From contig NZ_SMYZ01000034.1 of the NCBI RefSeq assembly GCF_004919685.1, forward strand, positions 20,338 through 84,337: a DNA stretch of 64,000 nt, given 5' to 3'. The position numbers and the translations under genes were made by a program. A model generated the notes under the pieces. The model was not told where the DNA came from, did no database searches, and saw nothing but the letters and a program-made list of their open reading frames with translations. The stretch is from Mesorhizobium norvegicum (GTDB lineage: Bacteria > Pseudomonadota > Alphaproteobacteria > Rhizobiales > Rhizobiaceae). Every line of letters begins with the position of its first letter. Within the stretch, counting starts at the first letter, position 1. Positions 24,486 through 32,754 of the stretch are shown here, piece after piece.

Positions 24486-25205
24486 ATGGCAGAGACACTG
24501 ACGCATATCGGCCAGACGGAGCCACGGCCCGCAGGCTGGCAAGGCATTGCCGCCGACTGGTCCTCGGATCAGCGCGCGTTCAAGAACGTGTCCTGGGGCA
24601 AGGCCATGATGTGGATCTTCCTGCTCAGCGACACCTTCATCTTCGGCTGCTTCCTGCTCTCCTACATGACCGCGCGCATTTCGACACGCGTGCCGTGGCC
24701 CAATCCGAGCGAGGTCTTTGCGCTTCGTATCGGCGGCTCGGATATCCCGCTGATCCTTATTGCCATCATGACTTTCGTGCTGATCTCAAGCAGCGGGACG
24801 ATGGCCATGGCGGTCAATTTCGGCTATCGCCGCGACCGCCGCAAGACGGCAATCCTTATGCTTCTGACCGCGGCACTCGGCGCGACCTTTGTCGGCATGC
24901 AGGCCTTCGAATGGACCAAGCTGATCACTGAGGGGGTGCGGCCCTGGGGCAATCCCTGGGGCGCCGCACAATTCGGTTCGTCTTTCTTCATGATCACCGG
25001 TTTCCACGGCACCCATGTGACGATCGGGGTGATCTTCCTGATCATCGTGGCGCGAAAGGTCTGGCGCGGAGATTTCGACACCGGACGGCGCGGCTTCTTC
25101 ACCAGCCGCACGGGCCGCTACGAGAACGTCGAGATCATGGGGCTGTACTGGCACTTCGTCGATCTGGTCTGGGTGTTTATCTTCGCATTCTTCTATCTTT
25201 GGTGA
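24486..25205 (+). CDS. ctaE: Cytochrome c oxidase subunit III, second copy
   Basis: A 239-residue COX3 protein: WIFLLSDTFIFGCFLLSYM, SSSGTMAMAVNFGYRR, the conserved Glu in MQAFEWTKL, GFHGTHVTIGVIFLI and a terminal GLYWHFVDLVWVFIF. This copy keeps the classical helix-3 Glu missing from the first copy. It lies 13 bases after that gene, in the same operon. Confidence 0.87.
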   Translation: MAETLTHIGQTEPRPAGWQGIAADWSSDQRAFKNVSWGKAMMWIFLLSDTFIFGCFLLSYMTARISTRVPWPNPSEVFALRIGGSDIPLILIAIMTFVLISSSGTMAMAVNFGYRRDRRKTAILMLLTAALGATFVGMQAFEWTKLITEGVRPWGNPWGAAQFGSSFFMITGFHGTHVTIGVIFLIIVARKVWRGDFDTGRRGFFTSRTGRYENVEIMGLYWHFVDLVWVFIFAFFYLW

Positions 25206-25214
25206 GAGGCAGAC

Positions 25215-25619
25215 ATGGCTGAGGTAACCGCAAACGGCCTGGGGCAACACGCACTTGATGCTGTTCGTGCACATGAAGCGCCGGCGACCGGCATCGCCCA
25301 TGCTGAGGTTCACCAGGAGCACCCGATCAAGCTCTATCTGGTGGTCTGGGCGTGGCTGTTCATCCTCAGCACCTGCTCCTACCTGGTCGATTATTTCGGC
25401 CTTCACGGCTATCTCAGATGGTCGCTGATCCTGATCTTCATGATCCTCAAGGCAGGGCTGATCGTCGCCGTCTTCATGCACATGGCCTGGGAACGGCTGG
25501 CGCTGGCCTATGCGATCATCCTGCCGCCGATACTGGTGCTGGTGTTCGTGACAATGATGGTCTTCGAAGCCGACTACACGCTTTTCACCCGGCTGGCGTT
25601 TTTCGGAGCCGGACCCTGA
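25215..25619 (+). CDS. Cytochrome c oxidase subunit IV-type small protein
   Basis: A 134-residue protein with three predicted helices after a hydrophilic 40-residue N-terminus. It matches the prokaryotic oxidase subunit IV pattern (LYLVVWAWLFILSTCSYLV, LRWSLILIFMILKAGLIVAVFMHM). The position at the end of the operon is typical; the protein assists assembly or stability of the oxidase. Confidence 0.8.
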   Translation: MAEVTANGLGQHALDAVRAHEAPATGIAHAEVHQEHPIKLYLVVWAWLFILSTCSYLVDYFGLHGYLRWSLILIFMILKAGLIVAVFMHMAWERLALAYAIILPPILVLVFVTMMVFEADYTLFTRLAFFGAGP

Positions 25620-25731
25620 CGCGCATGCCGGATTTGCCCGTGGCATTTCCGGTCAGGACCCACGCATGCGGCGTGCGTCCAGTTCGGTTGCCGGCGCCTT
25701 GAAGCAATCGGCAGCTGGTCCATTTTTGTTA

Positions 25732-25797
25732 GAGCATGATCCCGAAAATGGATCCGGTTTTGCTGCGCTGACCTTCGGTTCGGAAAAGATCATGCTC
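25732..25797. repeat. Rhizobiales-type palindromic intergenic repeat
   Basis: GAGCATGATC at the left end and GATCATGCTC at the right are exact inverted arms around an inner CCGAAAA and CGGAAAA pair. Related elements in this window lie at 28504-28590, 44677-44750 and 50373-50419. It sits between the oxidase operon and the YbaK-type gene. Confidence 0.6.
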
Positions 25798-25814
25798 AAA
25801 CAAGGGAGGCCAAG

Positions 25815-26288
25815 ATGACGATCGCAAACAGACTGAAGGACTTCATCGACGGCAAGGGAATTTCCTACGACACCGTCGCTCATCATCGCACGTCAACAAG
25901 CCGGCAGTCGGCAATAGCCGCGCATGTGCCCGGCAGCATCATGGCGAAATCCGTGGTCGTTCACCACGAGCTTGGCTATACGCTGGCTGTGGTTCCGAGC
26001 ACCCACAGGATCGAGCTTGGCAGGTTGCAAGACGTCATGGACAAGCGTCTCGGGCTCGCCTCCGAAGACGAGGTGATTTTGCTCTTCGGCGATTGCGACA
26101 CCGGCGCCATCCCGCCGATCGGCGCAGCCTATAATGTGCCGGTGATTGTCGATGAAAGCCTTGGCGATGCCGCCGACGTCTATTTCGAAGGCGGCGACCA
26201 TAGAACGCTGGTGCATGTAAGCGGCAAGGACTTTCGCAGCCTGACCATGGGCGCATACCAAGCCCGCTTCAGTCACCCGGCATACTGA
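25815..26288 (+). CDS. YbaK/EbsC-type aminoacyl-tRNA deacylase
   Basis: A 157-residue single-domain protein of the YbaK/ProX editing family, which hydrolyses mischarged tRNA. The visible pattern is HHRTSTSRQSAIAAHVP, then AKSVVVHHELGYTLAVVPSTHRIEL and a central GDCDTGAIPPIG in the active-site pocket (family form G-x-x-x-P-x-G). The substrate tRNA cannot be assigned. It may also act on free aminoacyl compounds, as some relatives do. Confidence 0.78.
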   Translation: MTIANRLKDFIDGKGISYDTVAHHRTSTSRQSAIAAHVPGSIMAKSVVVHHELGYTLAVVPSTHRIELGRLQDVMDKRLGLASEDEVILLFGDCDTGAIPPIGAAYNVPVIVDESLGDAADVYFEGGDHRTLVHVSGKDFRSLTMGAYQARFSHPAY

Positions 26289-26305
26289 CGGCTTCGATCA
26301 AACTT

Positions 26306-26327
26306 GCACCGGCGCCCTCGCCGGTGC
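26306..26327. terminator. Hairpin between convergent genes
   Basis: GCACCGGCG and CGCCGGTGC form a perfect 9-bp stem with a 4-base loop, 18 bases from each of the two converging stop codons. No T-run follows on either strand, so strength is uncertain. Confidence 0.55.
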
Positions 26328-26344
26328 GGTGAGGCTGAATGTCC

Positions 26345-27157
26345 TCACCTCGCCGGTCTGGCGGGCGACTCCACGACCTTGCGGTAGACATGCCAGGTGG
26401 CGTGACCGAGGATCGGCAATACGACGGCCAGCCCAGCGAACACCGGCAGCGAGCCGATGATCAGGGCGATGGCGACAATCAGTCCCCAGACAGCCATGGT
26501 GATCGGGTTCGCCAGCACTGCACGCACCGAGGTGTGGATGGCTTCGTAGGCGCCGACGTCACGGTCGAGCAACAATGGGAAGGCGACGACCGTTGTGCAC
26601 AACACCACCACAGCGAAGACGAAGCCGATGGCGTGCCCCAGGATAATCAGTGTCCAGCCGCGTCCGGTGGCGAATATTTCATTGATGAAGCCGGATATCG
26701 ATTCCGGCGGCGCCGGGCCGAAAAGATATTGGTAGAACATCTGCGCCGTCAAAAGCCAGGTGATGAAGATTGCAAACAGCATGATCCCGACCGCCGCAAT
26801 GGCCGGCAGCGCCGGAGAATTCCTGACCTCGAAAGCATGCCGCCAGGAGGTGTCGAGCCCGGCTTCCCGTCTGCGGCTGATTTCATAGAGGCCTAGCGCC
26901 GCGAAAGGGCCAATCAACGCAAAACCGGAGACCAGCGGAAACAACAACGGCAACGCATTGGCGCCCGAAGTCCAGGCGGCGAGCACGACGCCCACGAGCG
27001 GATAGATCAGGCAGAGAAAAACGATGTGCGACGGTTTGACCATGAAATCGTCGACGCCCCGCTTGAGCGCGTCGAAAAGGTCGGAAACACCGATTTTTCG
27101 AATCTTGGTATGTTCCAGCGTCTCGCTGGCGCCTGCTATCACATGAAAGCTTGCCAT
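26345..27157 (-). CDS. DUF2189 integral membrane protein
   Basis: A 270-residue protein with about six hydrophobic helices and the DUF2189 beginning: a short N-terminal segment with IRKIGVSDLFDALKRGVDDFMVKPSHIVFLCLIYPLVG. GGAGG eight bases upstream selects the ATG at 27157 over a longer in-frame start at 27250. The family is common in rhizobia beside respiratory genes, but its function is unknown. It is convergent with the YbaK-type gene. Confidence 0.8.
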   Translation of the reverse strand: MASFHVIAGASETLEHTKIRKIGVSDLFDALKRGVDDFMVKPSHIVFLCLIYPLVGVVLAAWTSGANALPLLFPLVSGFALIGPFAALGLYEISRRREAGLDTSWRHAFEVRNSPALPAIAAVGIMLFAIFITWLLTAQMFYQYLFGPAPPESISGFINEIFATGRGWTLIILGHAIGFVFAVVVLCTTVVAFPLLLDRDVGAYEAIHTSVRAVLANPITMAVWGLIVAIALIIGSLPVFAGLAVVLPILGHATWHVYRKVVESPARPAR

Positions 27158-27184
27158 GACCGTTCCTCCAGACCTGGTCCGGTA

Positions 27185-27241
27185 AGGTCGCGGTTTCGCG
27201 GTGCTGCCGTTCTGCGTGATGGCCACGCAAAACCGCGACCT
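27185..27241. repeat. Large palindrome upstream of the DUF2189 gene
   Basis: AGGTCGCGGTTT (27185-27196) and AAACCGCGACCT (27230-27241) are perfect 12-base inverted arms. An inner TGCGT/ACGCA pair lies between them. It could form a cruciform or RNA hairpin in the leader of the DUF2189 transcript. Apart from a possible small gene at 27360, the 27158-27543 gap shows nothing else. Confidence 0.5.
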
Positions 27242-27359
27242 GCACCGCAATCAACATACTCTCTTGCCAGAGCCTTGTCGCCCTTTGTCAGAAGAGCTCC
27301 GGTGGCCTGGCTAGCTCTGGTGGTCTTTTTTCGATATTCTAGGGTCAAAGGTGAAGGTC

Positions 27360-27440
27360 ATGGACGGAAGGACGCTTCTCATACTCGGCCTTGGCATAGT
27401 CGCCCTGCTGATCCTGGGATTCTGTGCAATACCATCGTGA
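27360..27440 (+). CDS. Possible 26-residue single-helix membrane protein
   Basis: The frame encodes MDGRTLLILGLGIVALLILG plus six residues, a strongly hydrophobic single helix. An AAGGTGAAGG purine-rich site lies just before the ATG. It lies alone between two minus-strand genes. Such tiny membrane proteins are real in many bacteria, but chance cannot be excluded from sequence alone. Confidence 0.35.
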   Translation: MDGRTLLILGLGIVALLILGFCAIPS

Positions 27441-27543
27441 TGTTCGAGCCAATCCTGATCTGCAACGCCTTCAATGCAGAAATTGCAGACCGGCCGTCTC
27501 GACCCCGGCGAGCATTCCGACAACTGCGGTCATGCCGTCAACC

Positions 27544-28473
27544 TCAGGCTGACATGAACGCTCGCATTGCGATGGTGTCGGCAAGCAGTATGGCAAAGAT
27601 TGCGAAAAGATAGAAAATCGAGAAGGCAAACAGCGCCTTTGCAGGCTTCGTCTCCTTGTCCGGAGCGACCAGAACCTTCCAGGCCTGCCAGATGAAGCCC
27701 GCGCCCAATGCAGCCGAAACAATTCCATAGAACCCGCTCGCGAATCCGAACGCCCAGGGCAGCACGCCGACTGGCGCCAGGAGCAGTGAATAGGCGAATA
27801 TCTGTTTTCTGGTCGAGGCCTGGCCGGCCACGTTCGGCATCATCGGGATGCCGGCAGCGGCGTAGTCGCCGACCTTGAACAGCGCGAGCGCCCAGAAATG
27901 CGGTGGCGTCCACAGAAAGATGATCAGGAACAGGATGAGGCTTTCAACGCCGATGGCGCCAGTTGCGGCCGCCCAGCCAATGACCGGAGGAAGGGCGCCG
28001 GCCGCGCCGCCGATAACGATGTTCTGCGGCGTCGAGCGCTTCAGCCACATCGTATAGATGACGACGTAGAAGAAGATGGTGAACGCCAGCAGCGATGCAG
28101 CAAGCCAGCCCACAAGCACGCCGAGCATCATGACCGAAAGTGCGGAAAGCACCAGGCCGAAGCCGAGAGCTTCGCCCGGCGTGACGCGGCCCGACGGAAC
28201 CGGCCGCTTTGATGTGCGCGACATCAGCGCGTCGATGTCCGCGTCGTACCACATGTTCAGAGCCCCGGCCGCTCCTGCTCCGATCGCAATCGCACCGATT
28301 GCAATCACGGCGATGACTGGATTCATCACGCCAGGCGCCGCCATCAGGCCAACGAAAGCGGTGAATACGGCAAGCGCCATGACCCGCGGCTTCAAAAGCG
28401 CGAAGAAATCACCCGCCGTCGCTTCCGAGAGGCGGATGCCGGTATCCTTGAGGCGGTTTTCCCTAGTCGACAT
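27544..28473 (-). CDS. ctaB: Protoheme IX farnesyltransferase (heme O synthase)
   Basis: A 309-residue UbiA-family membrane enzyme that attaches a farnesyl group to heme b, giving heme O for heme-copper oxidases. The first Asp-rich motif is [19 protein letters not shown], and the second region reads [20 protein letters not shown]; about nine helices are present. It supplies the oxidase encoded at 21-25.6 kb on the opposite strand. No heme A synthase is in the window. Confidence 0.92.
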   Translation of the reverse strand: MSTRENRLKDTGIRLSEATAGDFFALLKPRVMALAVFTAFVGLMAAPGVMNPVIAVIAIGAIAIGAGAAGALNMWYDADIDALMSRTSKRPVPSGRVTPGEALGFGLVLSALSVMMLGVLVGWLAASLLAFTIFFYVVIYTMWLKRSTPQNIVIGGAAGALPPVIGWAAATGAIGVESLILFLIIFLWTPPHFWALALFKVGDYAAAGIPMMPNVAGQASTRKQIFAYSLLLAPVGVLPWAFGFASGFYGIVSAALGAGFIWQAWKVLVAPDKETKPAKALFAFSIFYLFAIFAILLADTIAMRAFMSA

Positions 28474-28503
28474 CTCGGACCGATGGAAGCAGGCAGCCTA
28501 GGC

Positions 28504-28590
28504 CATGATCCCGAACTGAAGGTGCGCGCGAAAACTGAAACCCGGTCTTTGCTTACGCCGCCCTTCGGTTAGGATAAGATCACAGTAAAA
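28504..28590. repeat. Degenerate palindromic intergenic repeat
   Basis: CATGATCCCGAA near the left end and TTCGGTTAGGATAAGATCA near the right resemble the arms of the repeat at 25732-25797, with several mismatches. It fills most of the gap between the ctaB start and the cytochrome c stop. Confidence 0.4.
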
Positions 28591-28622
28591 CAAGATGTTA
28601 GACGGATGGCGGAGGAGCCAGG

Positions 28623-29003
28623 TCACTTGGAGAACGTTTTCAGATAGGCAATGACGTTGGCCACGTCTGCATCGTTCTTGAGGCCGGGAAACGCCATCTT
28701 GGTCCCTTTGACCATGGCCTTGGGATCGTGAAGATAGGTCGTCAGTGTTGGTTCGTCCCATTTGACGCCGGATTTGCCGGCCGCAATCATGGCATCGGAA
28801 TATTTGAAATCCGGATGCGTACCGGCGGTGCGGCCGATGACGCCGTGCAGCGACGGACCGATCTTGTTCTTGTCCTCGTCTGCGATGTGGCAGACCTTGC
28901 ATTTGGTGAAGACCTTCTCGCCAGCCGCAGTATCCTGAGCCTGGGATGGATTGGCGACGAAGGTTACAACAGACACGACGGCGAAAAACGCGACCAAGCG
29001 CAT
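28623..29003 (-). CDS. Class I cytochrome c, periplasmic
   Basis: A 126-residue protein with a signal peptide (to about residue 23, SQA-QD). One heme c site, CKVCH, is at residues 35-39, and an axial Met probably lies in GTKMAF. NKIGPSLHGVIGRTAGT and the terminal NVIAYLKTFSK fit the cytochrome c2/c550 class. GGGAGGAG before the ATG at 29003 supports that start over 29108. It could carry electrons to the ctaC subunit. Confidence 0.87.
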   Translation of the reverse strand: MRLVAFFAVVSVVTFVANPSQAQDTAAGEKVFTKCKVCHIADEDKNKIGPSLHGVIGRTAGTHPDFKYSDAMIAAGKSGVKWDEPTLTTYLHDPKAMVKGTKMAFPGLKNDADVANVIAYLKTFSK

Positions 29004-29195
29004 GACTTCTCCTCCCTGATCGTCAAATGTGCCCGAGACGATCTGCGCATGCCGGTCCCACCAGCAATACGTTGCACGGCAGAACAGATTATCCGCTTCA
29101 CCCCCCAAATGGAATTGCGGAACCTATATACCACCGAATCTGGCCGGCAGGTAGACGAGGTCGACCGTACAAAGGTTTAGGTGGCCCGCAGTGGC

Positions 29196-29750
29196 TCAAG
29201 GTACATCGGTGTTGCAGCTGCCGGCGACCTGGTTGACCGCTTCGCCCAACCCGGCGAGGTCGAAATCAGCCTCGCCGCGTCCCGACAGCAGCCCGAACCG
29301 CCACGAAAGCTGGAGCCGGTTCGCGGCGACAAGGCGCCTGATGCCATCGGCGCCATCGCGCACCAGCATCCTGCCACGCGGCCCGACCGACCAGCTTTCA
29401 TCGAACTTGCTGCCCTGGTCGAGCGTGACTGACATGGTGATCTTGCGGCTGGCCGAGACGCCGTCGTTCAGTTGCAGCCATTCGGTCCAATGCGGCTCGC
29501 CATTTGCCCGGCAGGCAATGGTCAGGATCGGGCTGTAGCTCAAGGCGCCGCCGCCGGTGATCAGCTTGTTGGTGGCGTACACGGAAGCCTTGACGAGGCC
29601 GTCTTCGCCCGTTTCGAACCGCCAATTGTCAGGCACCGTATCGGCTCGGGCAATGCCGCAGACCGAGACAAGGACCAGCGCGATTGCCGCAGCGTGTCTC
29701 AATTCGACGAACAGTCTCAACACGCCCTCCAACAGCCAAGCGGCTTTCAA
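29196..29750 (-). CDS. Secreted protein of unknown function
   Basis: A 184-residue protein with a hydrophobic N-terminal signal (ALVLVSVCGIARA-D, about residue 36). The mature part has LSYSPILTIACRANGEPHW, a beta-rich middle and GEADFDLAGLGEAVNQVAGSC near the end. The order of these motifs loosely recalls the VasI/invasion-locus-like family of secreted proteins, but I cannot assign it. A decayed copy of its last codons lies at 15109-15186. Confidence 0.65.
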   Translation of the reverse strand: MKAAWLLEGVLRLFVELRHAAAIALVLVSVCGIARADTVPDNWRFETGEDGLVKASVYATNKLITGGGALSYSPILTIACRANGEPHWTEWLQLNDGVSASRKITMSVTLDQGSKFDESWSVGPRGRMLVRDGADGIRRLVAANRLQLSWRFGLLSGRGEADFDLAGLGEAVNQVAGSCNTDVP

Positions 29751-29830
29751 TAAGAGCGCAGATAATGATCAAAGCTTGGTCGCCACAGGCCGTCGCTCGC
29801 GAAGCGTGCCGGCTGTTGCAGTTTGGCAAC

Positions 29831-29858
29831 GAAAAAGGCCGCCTCGAGGGCGGCCTTT
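29831..29858 (-). terminator. Intrinsic terminator of tig
   Basis: Perfect 10-bp arms AAAGGCCGCC and GGCGGCCTTT with a 5-base loop. On the minus strand the stem is followed by a T-run (CCTTTTTC). It lies just past the tig stop codon. Confidence 0.85.
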
Positions 29859-29881
29859 CCTGTTTCAGCGGAGCGCTGGTG

Positions 29882-31357
29882 TTATTCGGCGTCCTTGGCG
29901 GCCTTCTTCTTCGGCGCGGCCTTCTTCTTGGGCTCTTCCGCGTCGTCGGCCTTCTTGTCGTCGGCCTTCTTGGCGGCGGCTTTCTTCGCCGGCTTCACCT
30001 TGACGGCGGTTTCGTCCTCCTCGTCGTCGGCCATCAGCTCTTCCTTGCTGACCTTGACGTCGGTGACCGAAATCTGGCCGAGCAGGTGGTCGACCACCTT
30101 CTCCTCGAACATCGGCGCCCGCAGCGTGTTCAACGCTTCCGGGTTGTTGCGGTAGAACTCGAAGACTTCCTGCTGCTGGTTGCCCGGATAGCGGCGCACC
30201 TGCTCGAACAGGCCGCGCTGCAACTCCTCGTCCGACACGGTGACGCCGGCCTTCTCGCCGATTTCAGCCAGCACCAGACCGAGGCGCACGCGGCGCTCGG
30301 CAAGCCGCAGATACTCGGCACGCGCCTCTTCTTCCGTCGTCTCTTCGTCGGCGAAGGTGCGTCCGGCTGCTTCCAGGTCACGATTGACCTGCGCCCAGAT
30401 GTTGTTGAACTCGGCGTCGACGAGCTTCGACGGCGCCTCGAACGAGTAGGACGCGTCGAGTTGGTCGAGCAACTGGCGCTTGACCTTCTGGCGCGTCATG
30501 GCGCCGAACTGGTTCTCGATCTGGCCGCGCACCACGTCGCGCAGGCGCTCCAGCGACTCCAAGCCGAGGTTCTTGGCGGTCTCGTCGTTGATTTCCAGCG
30601 CGCCGGGCTGGGACACTTCCTTGACGGTGACGTCGAAGGTCGCTTCCTTGCCGGCCAGATGCGCCGCCTGGTAGTTTTCCGGGAAGGTCACGGTGACCTG
30701 CTTTTCGTCACCGGCCTTGGCGCCGACAAGCTGATCCTCGAAGCCGGGGATGAACTCCTTCGAGCCCAGAACCAGCGGCTGATCGGTGCCGGCGCCGCCA
30801 TTGAAGGCCTCGCCGTCGATCTTGCCGACATAGTCGATGGAGACGCGGTCGCCATTGGCGGCCTTGCCGGTCTTCGGCTCGTAGCTGCGCGCCGATTCGG
30901 CAACGCGCTGGACCTGTTCGTCGATCTCGGTGTCCGGCACATCGAACACCTGGCGTGTCACCTTGATGTCGGAAAAGTCCTTGATCTCGATCGCCGGAAT
31001 GATCTCGTAATTGAGGCGGAACTCGAAGTCGGCGCCGCCGGCCAGGATCTTCTCGGCTTCCTTCTCGTCCTCGGTCATGATGACTTCGGGCTGCATGGCA
31101 GCCTTTTCGCCACGCCCGGTGATGATCGAACGGGTCGAATCGTTGAGGATCTCGTTGACCACTTCGGCCATGAACGACTTGCCGTAGACCTTGCGCAGGT
31201 GTTGCACCGGCACCTTGCCGGGACGGAAGCCGTTGATGCGGACCTTGTTCCTGGCATCCGAAAGCCGCGCCATCAGCTTGGCTTCCATGTCACCGGCCGG
31301 CACGGTGATCTTGATCTCGCGCTTGAGACCGGAGTTGAGCGTTTCGGTGACCTGCAT
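29882..31357 (-). CDS. tig: Trigger factor, ribosome-associated chaperone and PPIase
   Basis: A 491-residue protein. The N-terminal ribosome-binding domain has the signature FRPGKVP (residues 44-50). An FKBP-type prolyl isomerase domain (about 160-250) has [14 protein letters not shown] and [20 protein letters not shown] helical chaperone domain follows. The last 40 residues are a Lys/Ala-rich tail ([20 protein letters not shown]) common in rhizobial trigger factors. The ATG at 31357 begins the conserved [15 protein letters not shown]; the longer frame from 31504 lacks homology. It folds nascent chains at the ribosome exit. Confidence 0.95.
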   Translation of the reverse strand: MQVTETLNSGLKREIKITVPAGDMEAKLMARLSDARNKVRINGFRPGKVPVQHLRKVYGKSFMAEVVNEILNDSTRSIITGRGEKAAMQPEVIMTEDEKEAEKILAGGADFEFRLNYEIIPAIEIKDFSDIKVTRQVFDVPDTEIDEQVQRVAESARSYEPKTGKAANGDRVSIDYVGKIDGEAFNGGAGTDQPLVLGSKEFIPGFEDQLVGAKAGDEKQVTVTFPENYQAAHLAGKEATFDVTVKEVSQPGALEINDETAKNLGLESLERLRDVVRGQIENQFGAMTRQKVKRQLLDQLDASYSFEAPSKLVDAEFNNIWAQVNRDLEAAGRTFADEETTEEEARAEYLRLAERRVRLGLVLAEIGEKAGVTVSDEELQRGLFEQVRRYPGNQQQEVFEFYRNNPEALNTLRAPMFEEKVVDHLLGQISVTDVKVSKEELMADDEEDETAVKVKPAKKAAAKKADDKKADDAEEPKKKAAPKKKAAKDAE

Positions 31358-31716
31358 CGTAAAACCTTTGTTTTCACCAATGAGACTGCCACGGCCTCTG
31401 CCGTTTACAGCCTGCCGGTATATTCTTGCCGGGAATGGCTTTTGGTACGGAACCTGGCGATTTGACCGAAAATACGGCTCAAACTCTCCCAAACTGCGTT
31501 CCAAAATGTGAATAAGTTCTTGTTTTTCCTACTTCTTATCACATTCTGTAGAAGCGGATCGTCGCGTCCCGTCACATTTGACACGCCTTTTGTCACAGGC
31601 GAGGCTAATTTTCAACAGTCTTCGCATTTCGCCGAACAACCATCATTTTGGCCCTGACCCGACATCTTGTCTCCGACATTGACAGAATGATGGCTACATG
31701 GGATTGCCGATCCATT
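31358..31716. other. Intergenic region between tig and tRNA-Leu
   Basis: I see no gene in these 359 bases. A TTGACA hexamer at 31578-31583 and another at 31679-31684 could be -35 elements facing the tRNA, but no good -10 element is placed at 17 bases from either. The region must contain the divergent promoters for tig and the tRNA. Confidence 0.4.
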
Positions 31717-31801
31717 GCGGATGTGGCGGAACTGGTAGACGCCCTGGATTTAGGTTCCAGTGCCGAAAGGCGTGGGGGTTCGAGTCCCTTCATCCGCACC
31801 A
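31717..31801 (+). tRNA. tRNA-Leu (anticodon UAG)
   Basis: Acceptor arms GCGGATG (31717-31723) and CATCCGC (31791-31797) pair. The discriminator is A, and CCA is encoded at 31799-31801. The anticodon stem CTGGA/TCCAG holds the loop TTTAGGT with anticodon TAG. A long variable arm (TGCCGAAAGGCGT) and T-loop GGTTCGAGTCC complete a class II tRNA for CUN codons. Confidence 0.95.
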
Positions 31802-31953
31802 TTCACACCTTGGCCGTTTTACCTGCCTACTCCTGTTCTCGACTCTGTCTTTCCTTGGCGCAGCCCTGCGCCTGGCGAGAGTCCTGCTGATTGATCGCTT
31901 GAGACATAGCCGGCAATGAGATCAACTCATTATGGGAAAATGGCGGGACAACA

Positions 31954-32655
31954 ATGACACTTGAATACTGGAACAAGGCGCACATCTGTGGGCTGCTCTC
32001 GGTTCGTTTCGGGCTCACGAGCTACCTTGAGATCAACACGAGCACCACTGGTTTCAGGTACGCGGAAGCACGGCAATTGGGTTTTCAGCCCTGCATGCGT
32101 CTGGTCTATCGGGCGACTGAGCCGCCGCTCGATGGCCTCCCTGTCGATTTCACCTCCGCAGATGAAGATATCGCCGCATGCCTCGAAGACACGCGCCTGA
32201 AGGGACAGACGTTCGACCTCGTCTTCGTTGATCCGCATCACACATACGAGTGCTCGGCGCGAGACATCAGGGAGGCTTTCCGCATGGTCGCGCCCGGGGG
32301 TGCCGTGGTGGTACATGACTGCCTTCCCCCTGACCGGGCGGCAGCCAATCCCGCTTTCTTTCACGGCGAGTGGTGCGGCGTGACCTACAAGGCATACATC
32401 GATTTCGTTCTGGGCAATCCGGATCTCGACTATTTCACCGTCGATGCCGATTACGGCTGTGGTGTCATTTTGAAGCCCATGGGAACTGGCGCGAAGATAA
32501 AGAACTGGCTGCGCGCCCGGCGCGCTCGGGGATTGAAAGGCGAGTGGCTTGCGATCGGCAATGATTTCGATGCGGCGTTCGACAAGCTTGTCAGCGACAA
32601 GACAAGACTTTTGCGCCTTGTCGACTTTCGCCTGCTTCGCAGAAAGCTTGGCTGA
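31954..32655 (+). CDS. Class I SAM methyltransferase-like protein
   Basis: A 233-residue protein of the Methyltransf_24 type. The expected motif I region reads YLEINTSTTGFRYAE, where typical enzymes have LEIGVxxGxS, so the glycine-rich loop is altered. The later part keeps FDLVFVDPHHTYECSARD and FRMVAPGGAVVVHDCLPP, both typical. It may be a functional member with unusual SAM contacts or a degenerate one. It follows the tRNA gene on the same strand and has no obvious partner. The substrate is unknown. Confidence 0.65.
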   Translation: MTLEYWNKAHICGLLSVRFGLTSYLEINTSTTGFRYAEARQLGFQPCMRLVYRATEPPLDGLPVDFTSADEDIAACLEDTRLKGQTFDLVFVDPHHTYECSARDIREAFRMVAPGGAVVVHDCLPPDRAAANPAFFHGEWCGVTYKAYIDFVLGNPDLDYFTVDADYGCGVILKPMGTGAKIKNWLRARRARGLKGEWLAIGNDFDAAFDKLVSDKTRLLRLVDFRLLRRKLG

Positions 32656-32754
32656 AACGACCGTCGGCCGGCCCTTATCAACGGCACTATGAAGCAGTGA
32701 CATGGTCGACGATTTTGCGTCGACCAATCCCAGCATTGCCCCAAGAGCTTTAGG

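Noticed and set aside
29684..31465. 593-residue plus-strand open frame
   Set aside because: Exact antisense shadow of tig, with low-complexity Leu/Gly/Val/Asp composition and no recognisable domain.
31717..31801. tRNA-Leu as an attachment site of an island
   Set aside because: No integrase and no repeated 3' tRNA end are seen in the following sequence; the adjacent genes look chromosomal.
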